In this document: one piece after another, positions 23,213 through 37,801 of the stretch
Layout: each line of letters begins with the position of its first letter
Position numbering within the stretch: position 1 is the first letter of the stretch
Source of the DNA: Aldrovandia affinis
Lineage: Eukaryota; Chordata; Actinopteri; Notacanthiformes; Halosauridae
Reading direction: 5' to 3'
Assembly: GCA_029706075.1 (NCBI GenBank)
Contig: JAINUG010000005.1
Coordinates: 7,615,001-7,679,000 of the forward strand
Length of the DNA stretch: 64,000 nt
Notes under the pieces: generated by a model
What the model saw: the letters and a program-made list of their open reading frames with translations, nothing else
What the model was told of the DNA's origin: nothing
Databases searched by the model: none
Position numbers and translations under genes: made by a program

Positions 23213-24082
23213 CCTTATATATATATATAAGTTAGGATGACCTCCTCTAACCCAATCATTTTTAACTTGATGAGCTGACTTTAATAAAATGAGAGAGAAT
23301 TTAGAATTTAGATATTTAAAAATATAGATTTGTTACAACAAACAAATCTATTTGTTCTAGACCGTTCTAGACTTTTTTGTAGTTCTAGACTGCAAAACTG
23401 TGAATGAAAAGTGGAATCAATTTAAAATGGTTATTCTTGATGCGCAGTGTAAAGTCATCCCAAAAATATGTTTAATGGAACACTTAGGGCAAGATTTACT
23501 GAAGGCTTGCAAGGATTGGAGCGCAAAAAGAAGTCGCTACAAGGTCGCAATATCTACATCAGATTTACTAAACGGTCACAATGGGTCAAACCTCTATTAG
23601 GGTGATTTCCTGGGGTTATGTCACTCTGACTTTTCTTTGACTTTTCTCTGTTCATGCATATGTATACCTGGGGTGAACGCGCTAAAACAGCATATATATT
23701 TAGGAAATTAGGTTGATTAGGTATTCCTTCTATTCAGATATTCTTAAGAACCCCTGAAAGCAGGCAGTATTTTGTTGAGCGCTAAAATAGCCTAGCTCAC
23801 GTTCTATAAACTCTTCAAAGAATGTGACCACAATAAGGAGCAAATCTCATGAGTGATTTTAATTTGAACTGGTCTGAAAATATACAATTGGACTTGATAT
23901 TTTCAATGAAACCATTTACGGGTTGTGGGAATCTCACAATCTGCTTTTTGCATTGTTCTCTCTGAGGTACTGGACTATACATATATTTTCGAGTAGACAG
24001 AGAGGACATTCAACAAAACCAAGCTTTTACAATGTGGATTGTTTCACCCATTGTATTGCTGTTAATATTATATTATTTTCCT

Positions 24083-24255
24083 TCCCAGTGTTACAGGTAT
24101 GGTATGCAGCTGCCTGCAATGATGTCTATCGCTGTATTACTGCACTGATCTCTTGCGTGAACTATGATTGTTCCTACCATGTATTTATGCACATCTTGTA
24201 AGTCGCTCTGGATAAGAGCGTCTGCTAAATGCTTCAAATGTAAAATGTAATGTAT
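24083..24255 (+). repeat. Second copy of the 14186 repeat
   Basis: Colinear with 14186-14360, including the end gtaagtcgctctggataaga and gcgtctgctaaatgc, followed by aaatgtaaaatgtaatg. Confidence 0.75.
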
Positions 24256-24451
24256 TCTAGCATCATGCCATCTTTTCTTTACATCATATACTATTCGTTT
24301 TGTTATGAATGTATTATGTTAGAACCTGTCCTAGTAAATTGGTCATTAATGTGTTGGCATCTGCGACCACAAAATAGGTTCATTATAGTGATTGTTATTG
24401 CGCTGCGACTATTTCCTTAATAAATCTAGCCCTTTATCTATTCAAGCTTAG

Positions 24452-24715
24452 CAAAAGGAAATTAAGGGTAGAGGTTGTCAGCAGAACAAGAGGGCACAGG
24501 TGGAAATTAGTTCAATGTAAATGTCACACTGTTATCAGGATGTATTTTTTACACAGAGATATCAATGCCTGGAACAGCTTTCCAGGTCATGTAGTAGAAG
24601 CAGAGACAATTGGGGTATTGGCTTGATGCAGTGCTGCATATTCTCTGGCCTATAGATAAATGACAAGCCTAAATAAGCCGAATTATTATTATGTTCTTAT
24701 GTTCTTGTGCTATCT
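24452..24715 (+). mobile_element. CR1-like LINE 3' end fragment
   Basis: agcagaacaagagggcacag, gtggaaattagttcaatgta and cctggaacagctttccaggt, ending cttatgttcttg. Same family as 1855-2090 and the longer copy at 50512-52000. Confidence 0.8.
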
Positions 24716-25354
24716 GTAATTGTGGTTAGTACAATGTGCTCTTACCCCAGACTAAACAATATGTAGACACAAATAACTGAAACTATTTGGGGACATGAAC
24801 TGAGATCAGCAAGGTTATTATTATAATTTTTTTTTTTTGAAGGACAGATGATGTTTTCACTGCCTTAATTTTTTTGGGGGACACATCCCCCAATAGGACA
24901 AAATGTCCCCCAATATATAGCCTAGCTGAATTTTTTTTTTAAATGTCCCCCCCAATGTTGACTCCATGGTTACGGCCTTGCCTTGCGCATAAAGGCCTAG
25001 ATAAGGCCCCAGCTCATCTATACCACTGTAGAAGAATTCAGGAGCACTTAATAGATATGGCCCCACCACAAAGAACATCCAAAAGTCATAAAACAAATAT
25101 CAATAAATTAATCAAAACAATAGTTCACAATTCAAAAATAAACAATGCATATGCAAGAGATTTCCCTCCTCAAAAGCAGCTGTTTATTTATGCATAAATA
25201 CAATTATATAAGTTAAGTATATAAGACTTAATCGTTTCATCTGGTCATAGTTCTTAATGTCCGCTCTCAATCCTTGATTAATTTCCAGGTACCAAGTTTA
25301 AGCACTAAGCTAGGGAAGAAAGCTTTCGACTTCCTGGCACCTTACTTTGTACAT

Positions 25355-25400
25355 TTGAAGCATTTAGCAAACGCTCTTATCCAGAGTGGAGTGCATTTAA
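25355..25400 (-). repeat. Solo teleost SINE tail
   Basis: gcatttagcaaacgctctta then tccagagtgg; tail only. Confidence 0.6.
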
Positions 25401-25535
25401 AATAGCAAGAATAATCATGGCTAGAGCAAGTACAGCAACAATAAAATCAGTACAGCAACAATACAACAGATGCCAGACCTTGGTCCTAGAATAACCTCCA
25501 AAACACACTCTGAAGGATGGCAGAAAGTGAATAAT

Positions 25536-25705
25536 TGTTTTTCACTAAGGGCTCTTTTTTGTTTTACTGTGTATCACTGATGTCTGTTATTGTATATATG
25601 TTTTGTGTAAATTGAGCTACCATCTTGGCCAGGTCTCCCTGGTAAAATATATGATATTTCTCAATGGGCCTACCTGGTTAAATAAAGGTTAAATAAAATA
25701 AAAAA
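25536..25705 (+). mobile_element. LINE 3' tail (fish type)
   Basis: Contains ggccaggtctccctggtaaa and cctggttaaataaaggttaa, ending in an (AATAAA)n run, a common LINE 3' end in fish genomes. The clade is not certain. Confidence 0.65.
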
Positions 25706-25709
25706 ATTA

Positions 25710-28700
25710 AAATGAAGACAATATGCCAAAACCTTAATCTTTTAGTTTTGTCTTATATAAAACATTGAGTACGGATCATTTATGATTATAGTTACTGAAT
25801 TTATTTGATATACACACATACACACATACATTTGATATTTATGTTTTTAACCCAAAGGGTTGAAATAAGAGCACAATCCATTTCTATCTAAAATGGCAAT
25901 TAACATATAACTAACTATGTCTTAGTACAGTAAGTACAAAATTGAACAGATTATTAATGCCTAACATGTCTTGTATAAAAAATTGGATTATTAATGCCTA
26001 CATGTATAAAAAGGACTGATTGGTTTACACGTAACTGTCCTAATTTGCACAAGAAAAATAAATGTCATTGGCATTTAGAGAACACCCATCCATAGTATAC
26101 ATGTTTAAAAAGGCATTCAGGCATATTCAACCGAAATATACACCGTAATGACAGTCTCACAAATGTGTCTGATTTATTCTGGCAGTTATTGCAGCCTCTT
26201 TCAGGCAATTTTCAGGCAAAGACATTGTATGAAGCTTTAAACGTGGACCTCATAGTTTGTCCACTGCAAAGCACTATAGGGCCTTTAAACGTGCAGGTGT
26301 TTTTGCATTGCACCTGAAAGGAGGCCTGTTAATGTACTCTCTTCCTCTCTCTGGGTAGATGGAGTAAGGAGAATAGGTTCCAGATGTAATGGCATGGATA
26401 TCCTGGATCAGAGCCAATGAATGCCCAGCTAGATGTTCCCAAGATCATAAATCTCTCCTGTCCAGTGTACAGAATGTAGAGATAACATGTAGGAAATTAG
26501 GTTATCACAGGAATGCTCTGTTGATAAATTTTTTAAGCGGGCTGAGTAGGTCGGCGTATGGTACCAATTGGCTGGCAGGTAATCCTGTGTACAGAACCTG
26601 CAGGGCAGTGGTAAAAACGGTGCAAACAGTGCAAGTGCAAACAGTGCAAAGGGCGAAGTGAACACACATTTCAGCCCACTCAGACTATCATCAGCGAACA
26701 TTGTTTGACCGTCTTCTGTTTTTGGAGCACAAGTATTTGCTGCTTTTTCAGCTAATCTTGTGTCTCAGTAATGCGCAACTTCTTCTTTGCAATATCCAAA
26801 CTGAATTGCATATTTATTATAGATAAAACGTATACATTCCACTTCAATTTCAAAGACACAGTTTCATAGAATATAACCAGAGAACCTCCCTGCCTTTCGC
26901 AGTCTGGCGCTGTTCCTTGGACCTGTCTGCAGCATACTTTAAATACTTTGCTGCATACCTTTATCTGCTCTTCGGAGTCGCTGCTCTCTCCTTTGTTTAC
27001 CTGACACCTGACAAATGCTCAGCTGCCATTGGACAGCATGATCTGGAAGCCATATGAAGGTGCTGACCTAGGCACTCCATAAAGAATATGGACTGTCTAT
27101 ACATTTAATTGAACTTCTGTTCCTGAATTGTCAGAAAACGTTCTGTCACCATAACTCTTTTGCTGAACCATTTGAATTGCAACTGAAGCCCAGTTGGCAG
27201 AGTGAGTTGAAAGTTGTATGCTGCATCTCAGTGATCTGGCATGGAGCACATCACAACTACCTGTTACACAGACTTTCTCTGTCATGCTGCTTGGAGCTGT
27301 AAAATGACTGAGCTGTGAGAAATGTCTCCTAATCAGCAGAATCCTACTGCTTTCAATGCTTTATTTGTTTTCAGTTTTGAACCATTTTTCCCCATTTCTT
27401 TCCTCCCCAATTTGGAATTGGTGATTATGCCTTGCAAGGCACCATTCTGCCAATGCACCCATTCAGGGAGCACAGAAGCTGAAGTCCATACACTCCCCTG
27501 ATGCAATTGGCCATCAGCCAGCGACTGTTTTTCCCCTGGAGCCATAGCTCCTGATAGCTCCAGCAGCATTGCAGGAGAGCTAGTTCTGATCCGAGGAGAA
27601 CCATGTGTCTTGATGGGAACTCAGACAGGATCCTGGTGCGTTGTTAGGAGGAGCTAATTCAAAGGTAACAATTCCAATTGTTTCCTGCTACTGCGGACTC
27701 CTGGTCATAGTTGGCTAATGACTCAAACCTGTGAAACCTGCCACTCAGGAGGGCTTTATTTTCACACATTTATTTAACTGCCATGAATTTTTTAACATTT
27801 AATTCCAGATGAGCAGCTGGGCAGACAGAGATTTGAGCCAGCAGTCCCCTGAAGAGACGAGCTCAGCCTGACAGCTTGGGTTTCAAGACCTCCACACAAA
27901 GGCGTTCTCAGGCGCTCAAACAAACGACACTGACAACGCGGTGAACCTCCAAAGAAAGGCTCTCACCTCTGCAGGCCCTTCCATACCTCACCCCCCCACC
28001 CTCCCACCCTCAGGTTATGGCACTCCATTGAGAAGGAGTTCTCTGAGCTACACCTGGTCGACCCCCCCGATGTCTCACATTACAGTGCCAGCAAGCTCTA
28101 GAGGGAACGTGACATGAGACCAAATGTAGCTCCAGTCGTTCACAGCTGGTATGTGAGAGCTGTGTTTCCAAGGAGACCCTACCCCCTTGGGTCTAAGGCA
28201 CTGTTGGGCATTAAGCATTAAATCACTGATCATTCTCTGTTTGCTGGTAGAGACTGCAAACATTGCAGAAAACACACCAGTTGTGCACCCGGAAAAAACA
28301 CACAGGTTATGCACCTGGAACAAGCAGGAAGGTGTCACAGCTCTGCCGAAGCTGTGGCTTTTGGAAACAGCTGAGAGAAAGCAAAAGGATTCAGCTGAAG
28401 ACTCTGCCAAGAAGGCTTAAGTGACAATCAATAGTTCTCCATATGAGGAAGAGTGACAGTGAAAAAAATGCACTCCTTCATTTATGACTGAGTCTTTTAG
28501 CTGCCACTGTGGTTTACAGCGCTGGTGATGAATCAGTTTGTGCTCTTATTGGTTAAATGGACAACATATTTCATTGCCTTTTCAAATCAAGCTTCATTTG
28601 CAACCAACGCCTGGGACTGTTTCTAACTGTGCCAATATAGCCCCTGTGAGCACATTATTGGGGATTGTGTTTTTTTTTCTCATTGAAATTCATTCAAGTG

Positions 28701-31700
28701 CTGGGGTGAAAAGGTAGGGAAAGAAACAAATGGATCACTCAGGCAAACGCAGTCTGCAATCAATATTTTACTATTACAGCTCTAGCTGTATGTCGCTTTT
28801 CTGTTTCGCCATATTAAAATGAAGACCAGGAAACCAGACTGTCAAACATGAAAGAACTCCTAATAATCTCGCCTGACCACCTCCTTCTCCTGTTTTCACA
28901 CGCAATTATTGCTATACCTGGACACTGCAATCGAAATGTAATGTGCAGTTTGCCTACCTGTATTATTAACAACAATCTATGCATTAATATCAACATTCAC
29001 GTTAATAATAACAAAATCCAACAGGGAAGGAAAATCTCAGCAGGTCGATTTGTCTTCTCAGTTTGAGCAGGTTGTGGCGTTAACCTGATACCTTCATGTT
29101 TTAATCATGTTGAAGTCATGACTACAACTGAGGTTTATCAATACTTCACGTAATGAGTCAGCTCTGAGGAGAGCAGCTATACTGAGCTGAAAGCCTCAGC
29201 CGGTCATTGTGCCGCAGTGGTACATGTGGGATGCGTGCTTGCAGATCAGTTCCTCTGAGACTGTACCCCTTATGTTTCACCCCCCGCTAGTATGGACGCC
29301 CTCAACTTTACCAACACAACGACAGACCTCAACCCACGCTCAGGCATCACATCCGCACAACTGGCATTCTCCGCATCATTCAAGTTCATTGACTGAGATT
29401 TCAGGAGCATGTGGCATGACGTTGTGGGCCCTGCGTTATAGGGTGAGCTAGATTGGATGATTTAGAAATCCCTGCTCTGGAGAACAGGAACAGTTTCTGA
29501 AAAACAGTGCTTAAGAGGCAGACAGGTTGAAACCTTCTTCTCATCTCCTTAGGAATGCAAAGGTCACATGCCTCCATCATTCATCGTGACCCTGCAACGA
29601 CTCCCCAGAGGACTGGTGGGGATTCAATCTCCCCCCTCATCGCAGACTTTAATCAAAGGCACTCAGAGCTCTGTGATACCACTCTATCGATCGCAGAGGA
29701 TCCTCCCTCTGTATTGACACATAATGGCTTCAGTTTTCAGTTTGCTCCCACGTACCAACTTGCAAGGCCCCTATCTCAGCAGCTTTTGCCACAGCCAAAC
29801 CCCCCGCTCTCCCCTATACCCATTAGCACCTCTGCACTTTCAGACAGCACGCACAGGAATATTCGCTGGAGTCTGAACTTGTTATGTAAACATGAAAAGT
29901 TGACTAAACATTCCCTGCGCATATTTTTACTAGTTTGGGGCTTTTCATTCCTTTGAATGCAAAATGTTGATGGAAATGATTTTTGAATACCTCAGCATGA
30001 TTTTAGGCAAGGACAGGCCCAGATTGAAAGAGAATGTTTTCTCTTTAGCGTAAAAACACACTGTAATTATAAGGGGAAAATCTTCTTTGGAAAATGCATT
30101 TACCTAGGTAAAGGTTTTGGGAACAGGACATGTCGGAACCAAGAACTTCCCACAAGACCTGTGCTTCAAAGTGAGTCACGCTTCACCAACTCACACTGCA
30201 TAGGCTGTGATTGTAAATAATCAACAGCTGTGTGTCTGGGCAGGGATCCTTTTTTTAAATTGGATCTGACTAAAAAAGCAGACAAATCACCCTATTTTTC
30301 TGTGACAGGGCAGTGATCAGACAAAGCTAAAAGCTTTCCATTTCCTGCGATTTGCCATCAGTGCTTTTAAAGATTGCAGGCGGTCATTTGCAAACAAAGA
30401 GAAACCCTGTCTCTATTTGTGGAGACACAAAGTTTGACCTACGATGTCATTGACAAGCAATGAGAGATGCGGGTGCTGGAGTGAGTATGGATGGCTTGCG
30501 ACAGAAACCGAGGGAGGGGCAGAGGGGTGGAGGGGCAGAGCAATGGGGAGGGGCAGAAGGGAGGGGAGTGTGCCAGAGGAGCTAGTGTTCTGATCTGAAC
30601 TCTCACTCTGATGAATGCAGACCTGTTTTCAGTGGACATTTGTTTCCACAATCCACTCTTAATTCTCAGAGTGCTGCACCCAATTTGCTGCAGATGTGTG
30701 TGTATGTGTGTGTGTGTGTGTGTGTCGTTCACAGCTGCCAACATTCCTGTCTTCATAGGAGTCGGTAGAGACAGGGATAGATGGAGACTGCGTGCAAGCA
30801 TAAAATTGTCTATTCAATCAAGAATTATGAAACCCTCTCTCTCTGACTCACTCCAATTGCTTGCATTTCTTTTTACGTAATGATTAGAAAGGGAGGGAGT
30901 TTGATGCCAGAGTGTACTAAGTGCTCCACGAGTGAATGGACCTGTCCGGACATTTCAGGTGAAGAGTTTTGAAGAAAATATGGCCATGTACCTATGATGT
31001 ACTTTGGATATGGATGGTGGATACAGACCAGCAAAAATACTGAGCTATTTCTATCAAGACTGTTAGTCATGGTCCTTCAGGTGTGTTTATTGCATGGATG
31101 TAATTTAATTGTGAATTCAATTGCATCAGTTTGATGACAAGGTAGCACTGCGATAATTTTCTCTGGGGATAAACAATCCAGGCTGGAATTGTCTGGGGTG
31201 TCATTTCCCCCAGTAGGATGGTGTGTGTGTGTGTGTGTATTGTGGCATCACAATAGGCAGCCCAGGGACAGGTGTCCCTTAAAATGTTGTGAGCCACAAG
31301 AGCCATAAGAACTACAGCTCCCATCAGCCTGCAGCCCCACACCTGGCTTTGTTTATGTTGAACTACGAAGGGTTTAAGTTTATGACCGCAGAACTGTGAA
31401 GGCTGTTCCCCTGGCACCTGGTGTTGCTCTCTGAAAGAAATTGAAAAGCGGACGTAGCAAGAATAAATCGCTTGCAATGTTTTGTTTTGTTCTCATAAAG
31501 TAGACTTTTTCATTTCATTTGCTCTCATATTCAGATCTATAAATGTAATAATTGAATGGTGTGTTTTCCTGCAACCTAGTAATTGTATACACATTTGAAT
31601 TTCAAAAAGCTATTTTCATGTCCATGAACATGTCAAATGCCAAATTGATAGTACTATTGAAGAAAATAATTTCAGGGTTCATTTCAGCTTCCCAATTTCA

Positions 31701-34700
31701 GATTCCCTGCTCCCCCCCCGTGGGCCTGGTATTAATATGAATTGACATTAAAATAGAAACAATTGTTTTAATTGTTTTACCCTCAACTTCAGTGGAACTA
31801 CAAATATGATTATGTTAATGGTAGTCAAACAGACAATTGTATAAAACATTTTAGGACAACACTGTACATTAAAGGTTCAATGATATAAATATATCACATG
31901 TGAGCCCACATCAAATGAGTCTCCTTCAAGGTAGTGATTAAATTTATCTTCATGCTTTGCTGTTTGCATCTTTCAGATGTGATCTCCAGCACTGCAGCTC
32001 CTCTTTTCTGAGTCATTTGATGAACATGGTCATCAACACGATGATTAGCCTGACGTCCTAGTGCCAAGGTCAAGCATGAGGGCTGGCAGAGGAATTTCTG
32101 GTCACATTGGGATGCATTAGGTCATGTGTGGGTTCCCCAATCTTACCCGCCTTCCTCTCTTTCTCTGATTTGAATAGCTGAAATGGGGGCAGACACTGCT
32201 TTGAGGCCCTCACAATGGCAGCATTGTTTTATGCCATACTATGAGAAACAGTGCTTAATAAAATGCCCTCGTAAAGTAAAGTTCCATCTTTGCATTTAGG
32301 TTAAAGAGAGTGATTATTTTGAAATGTGGTCAATCAGCATTTTATATAAAAGCCTCTAAACATTGGAATTCACTACTAACTGGCATTAAGAGATGCCAGT
32401 CTCATGAAATCATAACATGGCCTAAGGAAAATGAGATCTGTCATCATCAATCATAACAGATATTCTCACTGATACTATCAGTAATACTAAGCATCCCAAT
32501 TGCTTTTTAACTGTATTTTGATACAGCAATAGTTTTTTTAGAAACTTTATGTTTATACCTATATATGCTTGTGCATGTACCTTTGAATAATGTTTTGATA
32601 CATACTTTTCTTTTCTGTAGTTTATTGTCAACAGATGTTGGAAATTAGCCTTTGGCTATAAACACTTAAAGTAATGCATCTGATGCTTTTTTAAAACATT
32701 GTAACAATGATTTTGCTATGTATACTGACAAATAAGTACATTAAATAAATAAATAAAAATAAAATAAAGTATTTGTAAGCAGGCTGAACAGGTTTGAGGA
32801 TCTTAAATGATGTGTGGACAGGAAAGCAATATTTCAACCTTATGATTAATAAAATGGGTCCCATTGGTCCCCCTACTGTGATCAGAAATGCCTTTTGTAA
32901 TCTAAGAATAGATTTCTAAGGAACAAGCCCAAATTTATCAATATTCCTTACAGGCTAACCGTAAAAAATGGATTCAAACAGAAATGGTGGTTCTGAAGCA
33001 TTTTGGATATTTTTTGTTATGTGATTCCTTTGTAAAATGTGTCACTCTACTATTGTGATGCCAGCAGCACTGTCATTCTGGTGTGTCCAGATCTTTGATA
33101 TTGTCCTCTTGACCACATTCTACCGACAGTTTGCTTTGAGATTGTATGAAAATGATTTAATCCATGTTTTCCAGCGTGTTCCATTGTACCACTTGCTGCA
33201 ACGATGGAGAAATGGACAGTTGGACAGTCAATAGTTAATAAACTGTCCCAACTTTAAGAGTCTTTGCTGAAGAGTTTCCATTCTTGTGAACTGTATTGTA
33301 CCACATCATGGATGTGTCGGCACTGGTGGAAATGACAAATGCCTTCGTTATGGGTACAGAAAGCATTATCATGAGCCCAATAAACAGAAGCTGTTCCCCA
33401 GGCTAACATCCACTTATCAATAATTTCCTCCCAGGGCATGTAGGCGTGACTGTATCAGAGTCTTTGTTCCACAGAAAGATCTGTTCTGCCCACGCTGTGA
33501 TTCAGCTCCTTGTTAACAAAGTGTGGCATTCATGGGGAGGAGGATTGCAGCAGCAGCACACTCTCAGCCTCATGGGGAAAAATGCACCACCACAGATATG
33601 GGCACAAAACAGCATGTGCACTAATAATCAAGAGTTAAGCTTCAGCTATGTGATTCATTCCACTTATTTTTTCTGCTTGCCTTGAATGCTTTAGAAGATA
33701 ACGTAGACTGGCAAAGGGAACATGCTTCCTTTAGGTCCTTTCCTTTAAGACTAGCCAGAAAGGTGCATGGTTTCCCCATTTTATTCCAGGAAGGTGTAAA
33801 AAGGATGCTTGCCACTTCCTCCCTTAACAGGACAATCGGCTATGACCACAGAACAGCAAACCACACTTTCACAAACCACATGCTATGAGGAGCTTCTGTT
33901 TGACTGGTATCTTGTTCAATATGTTTTATGGATCCTATCCATCCTCTACCAGCTGATCAATTAGTATATGGATACTCTGCCTGTCATTATGATAAGTTAC
34001 TGTACATTTTAAACATTTTTTAGCGAACACCAGAAATATTATAAACATAAAAGCAGCATAGTTGATACAAGACATATTTCATAATGGAAGGCTTACACAA
34101 TAAAAACAAAGTTTCATATTGTATCTTACACTAGACATGGTTGATATTTTCAGTGTTAGACATTTAATGGGACAATAGGCTTAACATGCCATGTGAAACA
34201 TACGTAAAAATGACAACCCTTGGGTAATTTCAGACCATGTAATGATGTGAATATGAGGTGAACTGTAAAGAAAGCCATAATTACGGACTAAACATCAGAG
34301 GGAAAACGACTAGGAGGCACATTTCACCAGGGCACTGTTAATAAAATTACCAACAGTAAGATTCATAGTCAAGAAAATAAATTTGCGGCTGCAAGTCAAC
34401 AAATGCTGTCACGTTTAATCTCCTCTGTTAGCTGAAGCTGCCCAGGACTCCAATATCATATCACAATAGCATGGTCTCTGCTTTGGGAATATTTATATAT
34501 ATATATATATTACATATTAATTATATATCAGTAAGCTGTCGCAAGGAGATTGTGGTGGCCCCCTTTAAAGAATATCAGACAAATATAGTGTAGTTTCAAA
34601 TTTGAAATACAGGCCTATATCGTACGCATAACTCGGGAATTTGTATTTTGTCTCTCAAATGTTCAACACCATCTCCACATACTCCTGACGTGTGGTACAT

Positions 34701-35490
34701 AAATTGTGCAGTAAAATGTGCGCAGATGTACATTAAAGAAAGAGTACAGACATGTCAAACAAGCAGGATGTGCTTGGGCGTCACCTTGTTCCAAAGAGGA
34801 GTGGTGTGATGACTAAAACAAAGTGCAGAACTTTAGCCCCTCAGGGGAAATATTCATTCCAGAATAATTACTTTCCGTAGGACAGAATATTCATTCAGTA
34901 AAACTGCTACCCCCAACAAAGAACTCAACAGCTGAAAATTAATTCCATTTCAAACCTACCTACATAAACCTGACTGCATTAGGTGATGGAATTTTGTATT
35001 AGTATAGTAAAGAAAATCACTGATTAACATAATTTGTATTGTTTGCTTTATCGTAGAAACTTTCCAACCTCCTGGCTGACAAATAATTTCATTGTCTGAA
35101 TGCATCTTGAATAAAATGGAGATAGTGGAGCCGTCAGCAATGATAATTTCAGTGGTTAGGTTGCTGGTGTGTGTACCTTACATTGTAATTCTAAGGAAGT
35201 CAGTAAACTATTTTGGTAGCAGGCAAAGATAAAAATAAACCAGTTTGATATCACAATTAATGTTTTTCACAACAAAGTACTTTAGTTAATTAAACAGTTA
35301 ATATGTATTAGCTTAACAGTCTCTGTTTTCCATGGTGACTTACATATCTTACATTTTTGCATAGTATCCAGCCTCAAGCATATTAGTTTTTAGTAAATGA
35401 AAGGTAAGCAGTGCCCCATCAGAAATCAGAACGACACAGCCTTGTGGATACTCAATAATGTGCTTTGGGAGATGTGGGTGGGAGGAGAGA
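25710..35490. other. Intergenic, about 9.8 kb, mostly unique-looking
   Basis: No coding gene recognised. Open frames at 28187-28420, 29555-29956 and 30439-30801 lack motifs and splice context. Holds two GT microsatellites (30695-30725, 31219-31240), a possible SINE remnant at 27395-27690 (cccaatttggaattgg tail motif) and an AAATA tract (32743-32767). The low repeat density here makes it the most plausible place for conserved non-coding elements. Confidence 0.4.
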
Positions 35491-35494
35491 CACA

Positions 35495-37439
<1,945 letters not shown>

Positions 37440-37619
37440 CTGGGTGGATAGGGAAGAGCTGAGAGGAGGGGCGCGGTGCACCGAGCGTTTCGGTTAAAAA
37501 CCTAAGCCTCAAGAGAACAACGGCACCATTCAGTTCGACCACCGAGAGCTTCAGATAAAGCGGAGAAAACCGGTAGAAAGGACGCACTGACGTGAAGCCC
37601 GAGATAAATCCTCAACGCA
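37440..37619 (+). promoter_or_regulatory. itga6: itga6 5' UTR and proximal promoter region
   Basis: The sequence just upstream of the start codon is more CpG-rich than its surroundings (for example ggggcgcggtgcaccgagcg near 37470). A TATA-like ttaaaaa lies near 37494, and an initiator-like tcagttcg about 35 bp downstream, so transcription may begin around 37530. This is inference from motifs only; no transcript evidence is available. An in-frame TAA at 37605-37607, five codons before the ATG, rules out a longer N-terminus in this exon. Confidence 0.5.
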
Positions 37620-37801
37620 ATGGCGTTTTCCAGGAGAATACTTATTCTTCATCTGTCGCTTCTCTGTCTCTCCGCATGGACACATATTTCAGCGTTTAAC
37701 CTTGATACGGAGAACGTCCTCAGGAAAAACGGCGAACCAGGCAGCCTGTTCGGATTTTCCCTGGCCATGCACAGACAACTTAAACCTGCTGATAAGAGAA
37801 T
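37620..37801 (+). CDS. itga6: itga6 exon 1: signal peptide and first propeller strands
   Basis: Encodes residues 1-60 plus two bases of codon 61. The start has G at -3 and G at +4, a good Kozak context, and an in-frame stop 15 nt upstream. Residues 1-25 form a signal peptide: basic RR at 5-6, a hydrophobic core [14 protein letters not shown], then a small residue before the mature [20 protein letters not shown] is the first FG-GAP strand set, shared with vertebrate alpha-6. The donor is AAT|GTAAGT. The intron that follows is 20.6 kb, by far the longest seen in the gene. Confidence 0.97.

Noticed and set aside
29555-29956. 133-codon open frame as a gene
   Set aside because: No domain, no family resemblance, Pro/Ser-rich composition and no splice context.
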